A stretch of 61,290 bases of DNA from Treponema sp. (GTDB taxonomy: Bacteria > Spirochaetota > Spirochaetia > Treponematales > Treponemataceae), in NCBI GenBank assembly GCA_017616165.1, contig JAFZYR010000024.1, positions 1 to 61,290 of the forward strand. The letters run 5' to 3'. Below are positions 1-8,967 of the stretch, in pieces. Both the position numbers and the translations under genes were made by a program. The notes under the pieces were generated by a model. That model searched no databases, was not told the DNA's origin, and worked only from the letters and a program-made list of their open reading frames with translations. The stretch's first letter is position 1. Each line of letters begins with the position of its first letter.

Positions 1-1
1 G

Positions 2-907
2 TTTGGAAGACTTAAGCACAGTATGAATGTATTTACCGAAACATATCCTGCTGCGTGTGAATCAAGTCTTTATATTCAAAAGATTCGCGATTTCCTGAGC
101 ACAGAACAAAAGATTGTTTCGGAAGACAAGCTTGTAGCAAGCAAGGATGCAAAGCGGCTCGACCTTAAGGATGTGTCATTTGCATATTCCTCAGAAGCAC
201 CGAATGTTATTGAGAATATGAATCTCTTCATTAAGCCGGGGCAGAAGATTGCGCTTGTCGGATATAACGGCGCTGGAAAGACAACTCTGGTTAAACTTTT
301 GATGCGCCTTTATGATCCAACCTCGGGCACTATAATGGCAGATGGAACAGATATCAAAAAATATGATCTTGAATCTTACCGCGATACGATTGGTACGGTT
401 TTCCAGGATTTCAATATTTTTGCAGGTTCTGTTCGAGAGAATGTTCTTCTGGCACCGGCTGAAGGTTCCTCGGAAGAAAGGATAATTCAATCTCTTAAGG
501 ACAGCGGCCTTTACGACCGCGCAATGCAACTTGATAACAAACTTGATTCAATGCTTACAACAGAGTTTGATGATAAGGGCTTGAATCTTTCGGGTGGTGA
601 AGCACAGAAGCTTGCTATCTCCAGAGTTTTCTACAAGGACGCAGGCCTTATGATTCTTGATGAACCTTCGAGTGCACTGGACCCGATTGCAGAATATCAG
701 TTAAATCATGCTATGCTCAAAGCCACAGGTGATAAAACGGTAATCTTTATTTCACACCGACTTTCGACTACACGCATAGCTGATTATATTTTCATGCTTG
801 AAAACGGAAAGATTGTAGAGCAGGGTAACCACGAAGAGCTTCTTGCCCTTCACGGAAAATACGAAGCCATGTGGAAGGCCCAGGCCGGTGCTTATATTGA
901 AGTTTAA
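2..907 (+). CDS. ABC exporter ATP-binding region, 5'-truncated by window edge
   Basis: Nucleotide-binding domain of an ABC exporter that couples ATP hydrolysis to transport across the inner membrane. Counting from the Met at 23, I see Walker A GYNGAGKTT near residues 80-88, a Q-loop in TVFQDF, the signature LSGGEAQ near 189, Walker B LMILDEP near 210 and the H-loop ISHR near 244. The reading frame stays open to the left edge (codons from base 2), and the first 45 residues look like the linker after the last membrane helix. The true protein is therefore probably a fused permease-ATPase whose membrane half lies outside the window. Substrate cannot be told. The kinase-like gene at 927 follows after 19 bases, so co-transcription is likely. 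Confidence 0.93.
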   Translation, partial: FGRLKHSMNVFTETYPAACESSLYIQKIRDFLSTEQKIVSEDKLVASKDAKRLDLKDVSFAYSSEAPNVIENMNLFIKPGQKIALVGYNGAGKTTLVKLLMRLYDPTSGTIMADGTDIKKYDLESYRDTIGTVFQDFNIFAGSVRENVLLAPAEGSSEERIIQSLKDSGLYDRAMQLDNKLDSMLTTEFDDKGLNLSGGEAQKLAISRVFYKDAGLMILDEPSSALDPIAEYQLNHAMLKATGDKTVIFISHRLSTTRIADYIFMLENGKIVEQGNHEELLALHGKYEAMWKAQAGAYIEV

Positions 908-926
908 AACTCATTCGGAGTGAAAA

Positions 927-1895
927 TTGGAAATGATTGAAAAGGCTGTAAATTTATTTTCACTTGCGGATTATGATTTTCACGAAGTTGAGGGTCACGA
1001 GGGCGGACGCAATCAGATTTTTGTTTGTAGTAAGAATGATGAAAAAAAGTTTGTGCTGCGTATTTCTTCAACTGGTGACAGAACTGAAAATGATTATCTT
1101 GCAGAAACTGAGTTTGTGCATTATCTGGCTAAGGGAGGGGCTCCTGTTGCGGATGTAATTCCAAGTGTGAACGGTAAGCTTGTTGAAACTGTTGATGATG
1201 AGGGCGCCTCGGTTTTCGTTTCGCTTTTTGAATATGCAAAAGGCATGCTTTTGTGCGACAACGGTTATCGTTACCGCGAGGGTGCGCCGCTGGGAGAATA
1301 CTTTTATAACACAGGAAAAACTCTCGGCAAAATTCACGAGCTTTCAAAACGCTTCGTGCCAACCGCAGGACATAGTCGTCCGGATTATTTTGATAAATAC
1401 AACATGGAATATATTAACCAGCTGATTCCAGACAATTATTCAGATTTGAAAAATGCAATTGCGTGGCGGCTGGAAAAATTTCATAAACTACCGAACGATA
1501 GTCAAAACTACGGCCTTGTCCATTTTGACTACAGCGACGGCAACTATCACATAGACATGACAAACGGCAACATCACAGTTTTTGATTTTGACAACTGCAT
1601 GTACTGCTGGTTCATGTTCGACCTTGCAAATCTTTATCTTCACGGCGAAGGCTGGTTCCGCTACGAAAGCGACCCCGCAAAACGAGAAGCCGGGATGCAG
1701 AATTACTTCAACACAATCCTCCAAGGCTATAAATCGGAAACCTCAATTTCCGACGATCTCCTGAATCAACTCCCACTCTTTATCGACATGGTCCTAATAG
1801 AAAATATCGTCGACGAGTTTGAATGTGCCGCCCGCGAAGGCGAAGAAGTAGACCCGGAAGATATTGATCACATCCTCGGCTCAATCTCTCGCTGA
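927..1895 (+). CDS. APH-fold kinase (aminoglycoside phosphotransferase / RdoA-like family)
   Basis: Small-molecule or protein kinase of the aminoglycoside phosphotransferase superfamily, 322 residues, cytoplasmic. The catalytic loop HFDYSDGNYH near residue 198 matches the family pattern H-x-D-x(4)-N, and VFDFDNC near 218 is the metal-binding DFD motif. I take the TTG at 927 as start because GGAG at 917-920 lies 6 bases before it; the ATG at 933 would be 12 bases away. The gene follows the ABC exporter in the same direction, so an operon is likely. Its 3' end overlaps the convergent serine hydrolase gene by 28 bases. Nothing identifies the substrate, and most genomic members of this family are not antibiotic-resistance enzymes. 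Confidence 0.85.
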   Translation: MEMIEKAVNLFSLADYDFHEVEGHEGGRNQIFVCSKNDEKKFVLRISSTGDRTENDYLAETEFVHYLAKGGAPVADVIPSVNGKLVETVDDEGASVFVSLFEYAKGMLLCDNGYRYREGAPLGEYFYNTGKTLGKIHELSKRFVPTAGHSRPDYFDKYNMEYINQLIPDNYSDLKNAIAWRLEKFHKLPNDSQNYGLVHFDYSDGNYHIDMTNGNITVFDFDNCMYCWFMFDLANLYLHGEGWFRYESDPAKREAGMQNYFNTILQGYKSETSISDDLLNQLPLFIDMVLIENIVDEFECAAREGEEVDPEDIDHILGSISR

Positions 1896-2845
1896 ATAAA
1901 ATCTACGCGGTCAAAAATTGTAGGCTTAAAATATGACGCTACCGCAACAACAATCTTTTTCTCGGGATTAATATAAATCACATTTCCACTGTTTCCAATA
2001 GCCGCATAAATCCCCTTCTTGCGGCTGATAATCCACCACATGTATCCGTAATCCATTCCACGGAAATGCTTGCCTTCTACTGTGCGCGGCTGGGTCATGT
2101 CGCGAATCCACTTAGCGGATACAATCTGCTGTCCGCCAAACTCACCCTTGTTCAAACACATCACACCAATCTTTGCCATATCCTCGGCAGACAAACATAA
2201 GCCGTAACCCGGAGTTCCAAGATCCTGTCTGTCACTAAACCACACAGCTTTTTTCGGAGTCTTTTGAATTGTAAACTGCTTGTGCTCTTCTGCAGACTTG
2301 GCGATGTAAACTTTGTGAGCCGGAATCCCCAGCGGACCAAATAAAAATTTGTTCGCATAGTCCACAGTTATCATGCCGGTAGCTTTATAAAGAATGCCAG
2401 TCAAAATATGAATGCACACCGAAGAATACCTGAACTCATCTGTAAGACCCTGTCGCCCGCCAAGAAAATCAAGCGAGGTGTAAGTCCAATTTTCACTCGC
2501 GCATACCTTGCTCCACGGATCTCCTTTGCCCTTATACGGTGCCCTCATCGTAAGCAAGTGCTTAATCGTTACATCGTAAATTGTCTTTTCACCGCGCTTT
2601 ACTTTATATTCAGGAAAATAATCAAGCACCTTATCATCAATGCTTTTAATCTGTCCCTTATCTATTGCAATGCCAACCAGCAGCGCAAAAATACTTTTGG
2701 TTACAGACATAACATGTACGCAGTCATCAACCTTGTAGTTGTTCCAGCAGTCAGAAAAAACTTTCTCACCATTCTTGTACGCCACCATCTGGCAGATGTT
2801 GGGCTGTTCAGTTTCAATTAATTTGTGTAGTTCTTGTTTGTTCAT
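1868..2845 (-). CDS. Serine hydrolase of the class C beta-lactamase / DD-peptidase family
   Basis: A 325-residue serine hydrolase of the beta-lactamase-like fold. The catalytic SxxK motif is SVTK at residues 47-50, and a YSS sequence near residue 142 takes the place of the usual YxN. I see no signal peptide or lipobox, so a cytoplasmic or peripheral esterase or peptidase is more likely than a secreted beta-lactamase. No clear ribosome-binding site precedes the ATG at 2845. It is transcribed convergently with the kinase gene, whose 3' end it overlaps by 28 bases, and divergently from the metallopeptidase-like gene at 2957. The natural substrate is unknown. Confidence 0.85.
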   Translation of the reverse strand: MNKQELHKLIETEQPNICQMVAYKNGEKVFSDCWNNYKVDDCVHVMSVTKSIFALLVGIAIDKGQIKSIDDKVLDYFPEYKVKRGEKTIYDVTIKHLLTMRAPYKGKGDPWSKVCASENWTYTSLDFLGGRQGLTDEFRYSSVCIHILTGILYKATGMITVDYANKFLFGPLGIPAHKVYIAKSAEEHKQFTIQKTPKKAVWFSDRQDLGTPGYGLCLSAEDMAKIGVMCLNKGEFGGQQIVSAKWIRDMTQPRTVEGKHFRGMDYGYMWWIISRKKGIYAAIGNSGNVIYINPEKKIVVAVASYFKPTIFDRVDFIQREIEPRM

Positions 2846-2921
2846 GGTTTAGATTCTTTCATTCAATTTTTAATTAGTCAATAAATTTTTTTAAGATTTT
2901 TTAAGAATCAATTGATAACCC

Positions 2922-2950
2922 TTTACTCATATATGCCGCTCGAGTAAAAT
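2922..2950 (+). promoter_or_regulatory. Sigma-70-type promoter for the HEYGH protein gene
   Basis: TTTACT (2922-2927), 17-base spacer, TAAAAT (2945-2950). The -10 box ends 6 bases before the ATG at 2957, so the transcript would start at or within a base or two of the start codon. No Shine-Dalgarno sequence is present. Confidence 0.5.
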
Positions 2951-2956
2951 AAACTT

Positions 2957-3379
2957 ATGAGACGATTTTTATACATTTTAATTCAATGCACCTGGGGTTT
3001 GGGTCAAACACTCATTGGTCTGCTTTTTTTTATAATCCATATTACAAAACCTCACAGAATCTACAAAGGAGCAATTGAAACACGCTGGAATAGTCCTTAT
3101 GCCGGATTGAGTCTTGGACTTTTTATTTTTGTACCACGTGATGAAGGTGAATATCAAAACGGTGCGCGCGTTCACGAATATGGACACACAATTCAGTCGC
3201 TGGTGCTTGGACCTTTGTATGCACTTGTTGGAGTTATTTCGGTAGGCTGGGGTAGTGTGATTTTCCCAATTCTAAGGGGTACAGAAAAATACAAAGATAT
3301 TCCTTATACAAAATGTTTTGTTGAATATAACGCAAGCTGGCTTGGTGAAAAAGTCACAGGCGAAAAAGCTGTCTGGTAA
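2957..3379 (+). CDS. Small membrane protein with HExxH-type HEYGH motif
   Basis: A 140-residue protein with hydrophobic helices near residues 3-26 and 85-105. The sequence HEYGHTIQS begins at H73, giving the H-E-x-x-H zinc-metallopeptidase pattern (H73, E74, H77), followed by LGPLY. That combination resembles a family of short uncharacterised membrane proteins with HEYGH-x-x-QS and GPLY. Whether it is a peptidase is inference. It has its own promoter and appears leaderless; the next gene starts after 54 bases with a separate promoter. Confidence 0.75.
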   Translation: MRRFLYILIQCTWGLGQTLIGLLFFIIHITKPHRIYKGAIETRWNSPYAGLSLGLFIFVPRDEGEYQNGARVHEYGHTIQSLVLGPLYALVGVISVGWGSVIFPILRGTEKYKDIPYTKCFVEYNASWLGEKVTGEKAVW

Positions 3380-3397
3380 AATCTGATTTTTATACAG

Positions 3398-3427
3398 TTG
3401 GAATTTCCTCAAATTATGATTTATAAT
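3398..3427 (+). promoter_or_regulatory. Sigma-70-type promoter of the GH10 xylanase gene
   Basis: TTGGAA (3398-3403), 18-base spacer, consensus TATAAT (3422-3427). The -10 ends 6 bases before the ATG at 3434 and there is no Shine-Dalgarno sequence, so a leaderless mRNA is predicted. Confidence 0.7.
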
Positions 3428-3433
3428 TAGCCT

Positions 3434-4579
3434 ATGAACAAATATTTATACGAATCATTCAAAGATTATTTTAGAGTTGGCGCCGCAGTTAGTGGTATTA
3501 TTCTGATGTCTGATAAAGAGCGCGAAGTACTTTTTGAAAACATGAAAAAGCGCATGGAAGAATTCAAAAAGAATTTTAAACCACAGCCAGGCATGCCGGA
3601 ATTTAAGTTCCCTGAACCTCAGCCTTTTCCTGCAGGCGAAATGATTGATAAAAAACTTGCAGCTGAACATTTTAATCTTGTAGTTGCAGAAAATGAATGT
3701 AAGATGGGCAGCGTTTACAAAGGTCCTGATGAGTTTGATTTTACAGGAGCAGACAGGCTTCTTAAGTTTGCCCGCGAAAATGGTCAGGATATGCGCTGGC
3801 ACACTCTGGTATGGCATAATCAGTCGCCGCGATGGATTTTTGAAGATGGAAACGGCGGTAAGGCAAGCAAGGAGCTCCTCGAAGAACGATTGAAGAAATA
3901 TATTTTTGCAGTAGGCGAACGTTACCGTGATGATATCTGCTCTGTTGATGTTGTAAATGAATGTATTTCTGATAAAAACTTTATTCTGCGCGATGGTGCA
4001 GACCGTTCACAGTGGTTTGATATTCTGGGTCCTGAGTATGTTGATAAGGCCTTTTTCTGGGCAAAGGAAGCATTCCCAAAATCGAGCCTTGTAATTAATG
4101 ATTATAACCTTGAAATGATTGAAGGAAAGCGCCAGGGTATGTATAAGCTTGTAAAAGGCATGCTTGAGCGCGGAGTTCCTGTAGACACCGTAGGCCTTCA
4201 GATGCACATAAATATCCAGAATCCGCCGGTGAGTGAAATTGAAGAAACAATTGAGCTTTACGGAAGTCTTGGCCTGAACGTAATTGTTACAGAGATGGAA
4301 GTTTCTGCATATCTTGATAAGGATTTTGAACATCCGGATCCACGCCGTGAATATGACCAGGCCTTTTTGGAGCAGCAGGCAGAACGATACGCACAGATTT
4401 TTGAATGCTTTAAGAAGGAAGCAAAAGCCGGCATCTTAAAAGATGTAGTTTTATGGGGAATCACAGACAAAATGAGCTGGAAAAACAACTTCCCGGCCCC
4501 AGGACGCGGCGATGCACCTCTTTTATTTGATGTTGAAGGCAAAGAAAAATCTGCATTTAACCGATTGCTTGGGTTGTAG
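3434..4579 (+). CDS. GH10 endo-1,4-beta-xylanase, no signal peptide
   Basis: Glycoside hydrolase family 10 enzyme, 381 residues, cleaving internal beta-1,4-xylosidic bonds. The substrate-binding segment MRWHTLVWH, the acid/base Glu in VVNE (E176) and the nucleophile Glu in VTEME (E287) are all visible. There is no signal peptide or lipobox, so it probably acts in the cytoplasm on imported xylo-oligosaccharides. Between the N-terminal FRVGAAVSG and the usual HFN-TAEN segment sits a longer than usual charged, proline-rich stretch (about residues 25-65). The xylulokinase gene 0.9 kb downstream on the other strand belongs to the same sugar route. The start is leaderless-looking, 6 bases after a consensus -10. 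Confidence 0.95.
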   Translation: MNKYLYESFKDYFRVGAAVSGIILMSDKEREVLFENMKKRMEEFKKNFKPQPGMPEFKFPEPQPFPAGEMIDKKLAAEHFNLVVAENECKMGSVYKGPDEFDFTGADRLLKFARENGQDMRWHTLVWHNQSPRWIFEDGNGGKASKELLEERLKKYIFAVGERYRDDICSVDVVNECISDKNFILRDGADRSQWFDILGPEYVDKAFFWAKEAFPKSSLVINDYNLEMIEGKRQGMYKLVKGMLERGVPVDTVGLQMHINIQNPPVSEIEETIELYGSLGLNVIVTEMEVSAYLDKDFEHPDPRREYDQAFLEQQAERYAQIFECFKKEAKAGILKDVVLWGITDKMSWKNNFPAPGRGDAPLLFDVEGKEKSAFNRLLGL

Positions 4580-4587
4580 TATTTATT

Positions 4588-4616
4588 TTGACATTTTCTG
4601 TTGATTATGTCATAAT
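4588..4616 (+). promoter_or_regulatory. Strong promoter of the acyl-ACP thioesterase gene
   Basis: Perfect TTGACA (4588-4593), 17-base spacer, CATAAT (4611-4616). The predicted transcript start falls within 1-2 bases of the ATG at 4625. There is no Shine-Dalgarno sequence. Confidence 0.7.
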
Positions 4617-4624
4617 AAATTATT

Positions 4625-5344
4625 ATGTATGTAGAAATTAATTATCAGCGACGTTACGAAGACTTTAGAAAGGACGGCAAAATGCGCCTTGGTGCAATTC
4701 TCAAGGCATTTGAAGTTGCAGGCAGCCGTCATTCAGACACAGTTGGCGACAACATTCTTTTAGACACAAAAGAAGGCAAAGCCTGGATTATGACAGACTG
4801 GTTTGTAGAAATTGACCAGTTTCCAATGGTAAATCAGGAAATTAAAGTACGCACCTGGGTAGAGCCAATCAAGCAGATTTTGTTCAGCAACCGTGATTTT
4901 GAAGTAGAAGCCGACGGAAAAGTTTGCGTTCGTTGTGTAGGCCGCTACGTAATTGTAGATCTTTCAACAAACCGCCCTCAGAAGATTGGTCCTGAGTTTG
5001 CCGACCAGTATAAACCCGAAGACCGCCAGTCAATTGCAATGGACAAGCCTCCACGCCTTGTAACACCAGAAGCATTTACAAATGAGGTAGCTATAAACGT
5101 TCGCCGTTCAGACATTGATTACAATGACCACGTACATAACCTTACATATCTGGACTATGCTTTTGAAGCGCTGCCACATGAAGTTTATAAGAATTATGAT
5201 TTTAAGGGCTTCCGAGTTACCTACAAGCAGGCAGTAAAGCCACATGAAGAGCTTGTTTGTAAGTATGCGTGTGTGGAAGGTAAGCATGTTTGCTGCATTT
5301 TTGATAAGGCAGGCGAGCTTAAAACTCAGATTGAATTTTACTAA
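4625..5344 (+). CDS. Acyl-ACP thioesterase (FAT family)
   Basis: Cytoplasmic double hot-dog thioesterase, 239 residues, expected to release free fatty acid from acyl-carrier protein. The motif DYNDHVHN (about residues 165-172) supplies the Asn and His residues typical of bacterial and plant FAT catalytic sites. The segment AWIMTDWFVEID near residue 57 is also family-like. Bacterial FAT proteins are common in gut anaerobes. The gene stands alone behind its own strong promoter and ends just before a GC-rich palindrome (5368-5440) separating it from the convergent xylulokinase gene. Confidence 0.9.
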   Translation: MYVEINYQRRYEDFRKDGKMRLGAILKAFEVAGSRHSDTVGDNILLDTKEGKAWIMTDWFVEIDQFPMVNQEIKVRTWVEPIKQILFSNRDFEVEADGKVCVRCVGRYVIVDLSTNRPQKIGPEFADQYKPEDRQSIAMDKPPRLVTPEAFTNEVAINVRRSDIDYNDHVHNLTYLDYAFEALPHEVYKNYDFKGFRVTYKQAVKPHEELVCKYACVEGKHVCCIFDKAGELKTQIEFY

Positions 5345-5367
5345 TTTGTAATGATATGAATATAAAA

Positions 5368-5440
5368 GGGCCCTTCGAGAGCCTCAGGGACCACGCGCTA
5401 TTTAATAGGCCTGCGGTCCCTGAGCCTGTCGAAGGGCCCC
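5368..5440. repeat. Palindromic repeat, family B (two arms), between convergent genes
   Basis: Left arm 5368-5392 (core CCCTTCGAGAGCCTCAGGGA) and right arm 5413-5440 (core TCCCTGAGCCTGTCGAAGGG) form an imperfect stem of about 25 pairs around an AT-rich loop. The same core recurs at 17707-17771, 30264-30290, 30939-30964 and 37881-37927. Lying between the 3' ends of the thioesterase and xylB genes, it could also act as a bidirectional terminator. Confidence 0.9.
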
Positions 5441-5451
5441 TTCTGTTTCAA

Positions 5452-6936
5452 TTACTTATACAACGGAGCCAATGTATCTACAACCTTTGTATATTCGGCG
5501 TAGGCTTTGTCGTAGGCTTTTACGTTTTTAGCAATTGGTTTAGCGGTTTTTGTTTCGTCGAGCTTGATGTGTTCGGCACAAAGCTTTGCAATGCTGCATT
5601 TTCCGCTCATGTTTTTAAGACACCACAAGGCCTGAACTGCTCCACCAAGGGCTGCTGCTTCGTCCAGGGCAGGAACGTGGATTGGAAGATTCATAATATC
5701 TGCAACAATCTGGCGCCAGATAGGAGATTTTGAACCTCCGCCAATCAGACGAATCTGTTTTGGTTTAAATCCCAGCTTGCGGAAGGCATCAAGACCGCCA
5801 CGCATGGCAAATACTGCAGATTCCAAAGAAGCGCGGGCAATGTTTGCACGGTTTGTATTTGCAGAAGTAAGACCTGTAATGCTTGCACGTCCGTTTGGTA
5901 AGTTTGGAGTACGTTCACCATTGAAGAATGGAATTACCAGAACGCCTTCTGAACCGCATGGAGCTTTTGCTGCTTCGCCATCCAGTTCTTTTACATCCAT
6001 ATTGAAAAGTCCGCGTACAAATTCTGTAGCAACTGTACAGTTCATTGTACACAAAAGTGGAAGCCATCCGCCTGTAGAAGAACAGAAGCCCGAAAGTCCG
6101 TTTGCAGGATCAGCAATCGGCTTGTCTGAATATCCGTAGAGAGTTCCGGAAGTTCCCATAGACATTGTAAGGAATCCGTCGGCAACGGTACCTGTTCCAA
6201 CAGCACCCATCATGTTGTCTCCACCACCTGCAGAAACAGGGATGCCTGCAGGAATGCCATATTTTTTGGCAGCAGCTTCTGTAACTACTCCAGCCGGTGC
6301 ACTTGGTTCAATCAGTTTTGGAAGCAGACCCAAAAGCTTTGGATCGATGATGTTACAAATTTCTTTTGACCACTTGCGTTTTTTAGAATCGAACAAGGCT
6401 GTACCGGAAGCATCGCCGTATTCCATTACATATTGACCTGTGAGTTTCCAGTTTAAGTAGTCATGTGGAAGCATGATATAAGCGAGCTTTTCAAATGCGG
6501 CAGGTTTGTTTTCCTTGAGCCACAAGATTTTTGGAGCGGTAAAGCCCGGAAGCATAAGGTTGCCCAGAAGCTTTACAACATTTTTATCTCCACCGGCAGC
6601 CTTTGTAATTTTTTCACACTGCTTTGCTGTAGAAGTATCGCACCAGAGCTTGATGTTATAAAGAGCCTTTCCGTTTTTTCCAAGAGGAACAAAGCCGTGC
6701 TGCTGACCAGAAACACCAATGGCTTCGATAGTCTTTTTGTTTGCAGCACTCAATTTTCCAAAACAAACATCAAGTCCGTTGTCGAACCATTCTGCTTTCT
6801 GTTCGCGTGTTCCATCAGCCTTGGAAATAAGTTCCATTGGGCAGCTGGCCTTTTCGATAATTTCCTTTTTTTCATAATCATAAATTACAACCTTCATACT
6901 CTGTGTACCAAGGTCAATTCCAGCAACAGTTTTCAT
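5452..6936 (-). CDS. xylB: Xylulokinase
   Basis: FGGY-family kinase, 494 residues, phosphorylating D-xylulose to xylulose 5-phosphate for entry into the pentose phosphate pathway. The N-terminal phosphate-binding motif GIDLGTQSMK (residues 6-15) and the GGGDN motif with the candidate catalytic Asp near residue 239 are visible, and the length is normal for XylB. GGAGG lies just before the ATG at 6936. The chemoreceptor gene ends only 42 bases upstream on the same strand with no terminator between, so the two are probably co-transcribed. Together with the nearby GH10 xylanase this points to xylan and xylose use. Confidence 0.95.
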   Translation of the reverse strand: MKTVAGIDLGTQSMKVVIYDYEKKEIIEKASCPMELISKADGTREQKAEWFDNGLDVCFGKLSAANKKTIEAIGVSGQQHGFVPLGKNGKALYNIKLWCDTSTAKQCEKITKAAGGDKNVVKLLGNLMLPGFTAPKILWLKENKPAAFEKLAYIMLPHDYLNWKLTGQYVMEYGDASGTALFDSKKRKWSKEICNIIDPKLLGLLPKLIEPSAPAGVVTEAAAKKYGIPAGIPVSAGGGDNMMGAVGTGTVADGFLTMSMGTSGTLYGYSDKPIADPANGLSGFCSSTGGWLPLLCTMNCTVATEFVRGLFNMDVKELDGEAAKAPCGSEGVLVIPFFNGERTPNLPNGRASITGLTSANTNRANIARASLESAVFAMRGGLDAFRKLGFKPKQIRLIGGGSKSPIWRQIVADIMNLPIHVPALDEAAALGGAVQALWCLKNMSGKCSIAKLCAEHIKLDETKTAKPIAKNVKAYDKAYAEYTKVVDTLAPLYK

Positions 6937-6978
6937 AATTCCTCCAAATGTTTTTTTATTATCTTTTATTTTACTCTT

Positions 6979-8844
6979 CTAATTAATTTTAAACAAGTCT
7001 ACTTCCTGCTTAAGGTCTGCAAGGTTACTCTGGTTTTCGTCACTCAGATTGTGACACAGCTCAACAGACTTGGTAATCTGATTTGAACCGGCTGCCATTT
7101 CGTTCATGGCATCTGTAATTTCGCGGGTAACATTTGCAAGGTTAGACATTTCTTCGCCAATCTTTCGTCCGCCTTCAAGAAGAACATTTGTATTTTCTTT
7201 TACAGCTTCCGAAGAGCTTTGAATTTCGCTTATAGCCTGAAGTACCTGAACACTTCCTGCATTCTGCTCGTCCATAGCATTTTTGATAACGGTTTCCTGC
7301 TCCTGAACCCTGTTTGTAAGGTCAAAAATAACTTCAAACTGATTCTGAACCGACTTTGTATTGTCAGAAACATTCTGAATAATGCCCTGAAGCGAGCTAA
7401 GCTGTGTTGCAATAGCTTTACCCTGTGCATTTGACTGCTCTGCAAGCTTACGGATTTCGTCTGCTACTACCGCAAAGCCCTGTCCTGCTTCTCCTGCGTG
7501 TGCCGCCTCAATAGCAGCGTTCATGGCAAGAAGGTTTGTCTGCGAGGCAATACTCTGAACAACCGCAGAAGCCTGAACCAGCGAAGCCGATTTATCAAGA
7601 ATTGTTGCAGCCAGCTCAGAAGAGTTGTGAATAATTTCGCGGCCCTTTTCGGATTCTGTACCAAGCTCCTTTACGGTCATGCTGTTCTGTTCAAGAATCT
7701 GTGTTACAGAGCGGATGTTTGCAACCATTTCTTCTACCGCGCTGGAAGAAGTAGAAACGCCCTCTACCTGAAGGTTTACGTTTTTATCCAGATCGGTAAT
7801 TTTGGTAATCATGTCCTTGATTGTTTCGTCACTCTTGGCAACACCCTCTGCCTGATGTCCTGCACGCTCCTTTATGCTGTTGATGTTTGCAGTAATCTGT
7901 TCAATAGCCGCTGCAGTTTCTGTCATGCTGGCACTTACATTATTTGCAGTATTGAGCGAAACCTGAACAGTGTTTTCAATATCATTCAAAAGGCTGTGAG
8001 TTTCGTCCTTAAAGGTGTTAAGGTCGTTTATAAGAAGTCCAAATTCATTGCGGGTAGTTACAGGCAAAGGATTTCCGGTGTAATCACGCTCGGCAACCTC
8101 TTTGGTAAAGGCCCGCACAAGCTTAACACGACCGCCAATCGACCTCATCTGAAGAATACTTGCAATTACCATGGAAGCTGCACTAAGAACACCTTCTGGG
8201 AAAACATATTTGGCAACAAGAAGTCTTGATGGAATATCGTTGAGCGCAGTAGAAAGAACCGGTGTAATTGTAAGCAAAAGAAAGCCTACTGCTCCAAAAA
8301 TACTAATAAAGCATGAACGCATGAGCAGTGACATGGAATGAAATTCTTCTCTAAAAGGCAGAACGCTAAGCGATTTTTCTACTTTTTGAACAAGAAGGCT
8401 GTAAAAAACCTGGGCAATGAGGAATACATCACCACAGCAGACACTATAAAGCGGCAGGGTATCTACAAAAACATTGTGTGCCGCAAACGAAGCCTTAACA
8501 ATAACTGCCGAAAGAGGCGCATTTGCAAGGGCAGCAGCCAGAGTTACAGACTGAAATCTCTTGGCAATCTTGTTTGTCTTTGCAACAGAATCAGGGTTTT
8601 TAGGATCAAACTGCATCATTTTTCTGGTCTGCGAAAAATACCAGTATAAAACAAGGCCCAGAACCCCCAGAACTCCCACAATTGCAAAAGGGGAGGTAAA
8701 GCCCAGCAGTGTGTCGCTAAGTGCAAAGATTTTAAGATAAACAAAGGTCATCCAGCTTACAAAAAACGGCACATAAAAGATGCACATATATAGAATAAAA
8801 TGCACCGGTCCAAATTTTATAAGCGGTTTATTCTGCTCTTCCAT
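6979..8844 (-). CDS. Methyl-accepting chemotaxis protein with multi-span membrane sensor
   Basis: Chemoreceptor of about 621 residues. The N-terminal third has several hydrophobic spans and no large periplasmic loop, unlike the usual two-span design. A HAMP-like segment follows, then the methylation helices and the conserved hairpin tip with [20 protein letters not shown] and [15 protein letters not shown]. It should control CheA/CheW at the pole. I choose the ATG at 8844 (MEEQNKP), preceded by GGGG nine bases away; an in-frame start at 8907 would add 21 residues with no ribosome-binding site. A promoter lies at 8879-8907. xylB follows after 42 bases, suggesting a shared transcript. Confidence 0.93.
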   Translation of the reverse strand: MEEQNKPLIKFGPVHFILYMCIFYVPFFVSWMTFVYLKIFALSDTLLGFTSPFAIVGVLGVLGLVLYWYFSQTRKMMQFDPKNPDSVAKTNKIAKRFQSVTLAAALANAPLSAVIVKASFAAHNVFVDTLPLYSVCCGDVFLIAQVFYSLLVQKVEKSLSVLPFREEFHSMSLLMRSCFISIFGAVGFLLLTITPVLSTALNDIPSRLLVAKYVFPEGVLSAASMVIASILQMRSIGGRVKLVRAFTKEVAERDYTGNPLPVTTRNEFGLLINDLNTFKDETHSLLNDIENTVQVSLNTANNVSASMTETAAAIEQITANINSIKERAGHQAEGVAKSDETIKDMITKITDLDKNVNLQVEGVSTSSSAVEEMVANIRSVTQILEQNSMTVKELGTESEKGREIIHNSSELAATILDKSASLVQASAVVQSIASQTNLLAMNAAIEAAHAGEAGQGFAVVADEIRKLAEQSNAQGKAIATQLSSLQGIIQNVSDNTKSVQNQFEVIFDLTNRVQEQETVIKNAMDEQNAGSVQVLQAISEIQSSSEAVKENTNVLLEGGRKIGEEMSNLANVTREITDAMNEMAAGSNQITKSVELCHNLSDENQSNLADLKQEVDLFKIN

Positions 8845-8864
8845 AGTCAAGTACCCCATATTTA

Positions 8865-8946
8865 TGTAGTTATATTTAAGTATAAGCCCAAAAAATAGAA
8901 AATACAATGGAAAAAAAGATTAAGAAAATTACTTGTTATAACTACA
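8865..8946. promoter_or_regulatory. Divergent control region with 10-base inverted repeat
   Basis: TGTAGTTATA at 8865-8874 is repeated in inverted form as TATAACTACA at 8937-8946. The first arm sits at the predicted start of the chemoreceptor transcript, and the second between the -35 and -10 boxes of rsmI. A shared operator is possible but is inference from position alone. Confidence 0.35.
8879..8907 (-). promoter_or_regulatory. Promoter of the chemoreceptor-xylB unit
   Basis: On the minus strand, TTGTAT (8907-8902), 17-base spacer, TATACT (8884-8879). The transcript would start near 8872, giving a leader of about 28 bases that contains the GGGG ribosome-binding site. Confidence 0.5.
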
Positions 8947-8961
8947 TTTTCAGTTTATAAT
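8933..8961 (+). promoter_or_regulatory. Promoter of rsmI-flgM
   Basis: TTGTTA (8933-8938), 17-base spacer, TATAAT (8956-8961). The -10 ends 6 bases before the GTG start at 8968, predicting a leaderless message that begins with GTG. Confidence 0.7.
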
Positions 8962-8967
8962 AGTATT

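Noticed and set aside
5356..5733. A plus-strand open frame starting in the palindrome at 5368
   Set aside because: It is mostly antisense to xylB and begins inside a repeat; no family resemblance.
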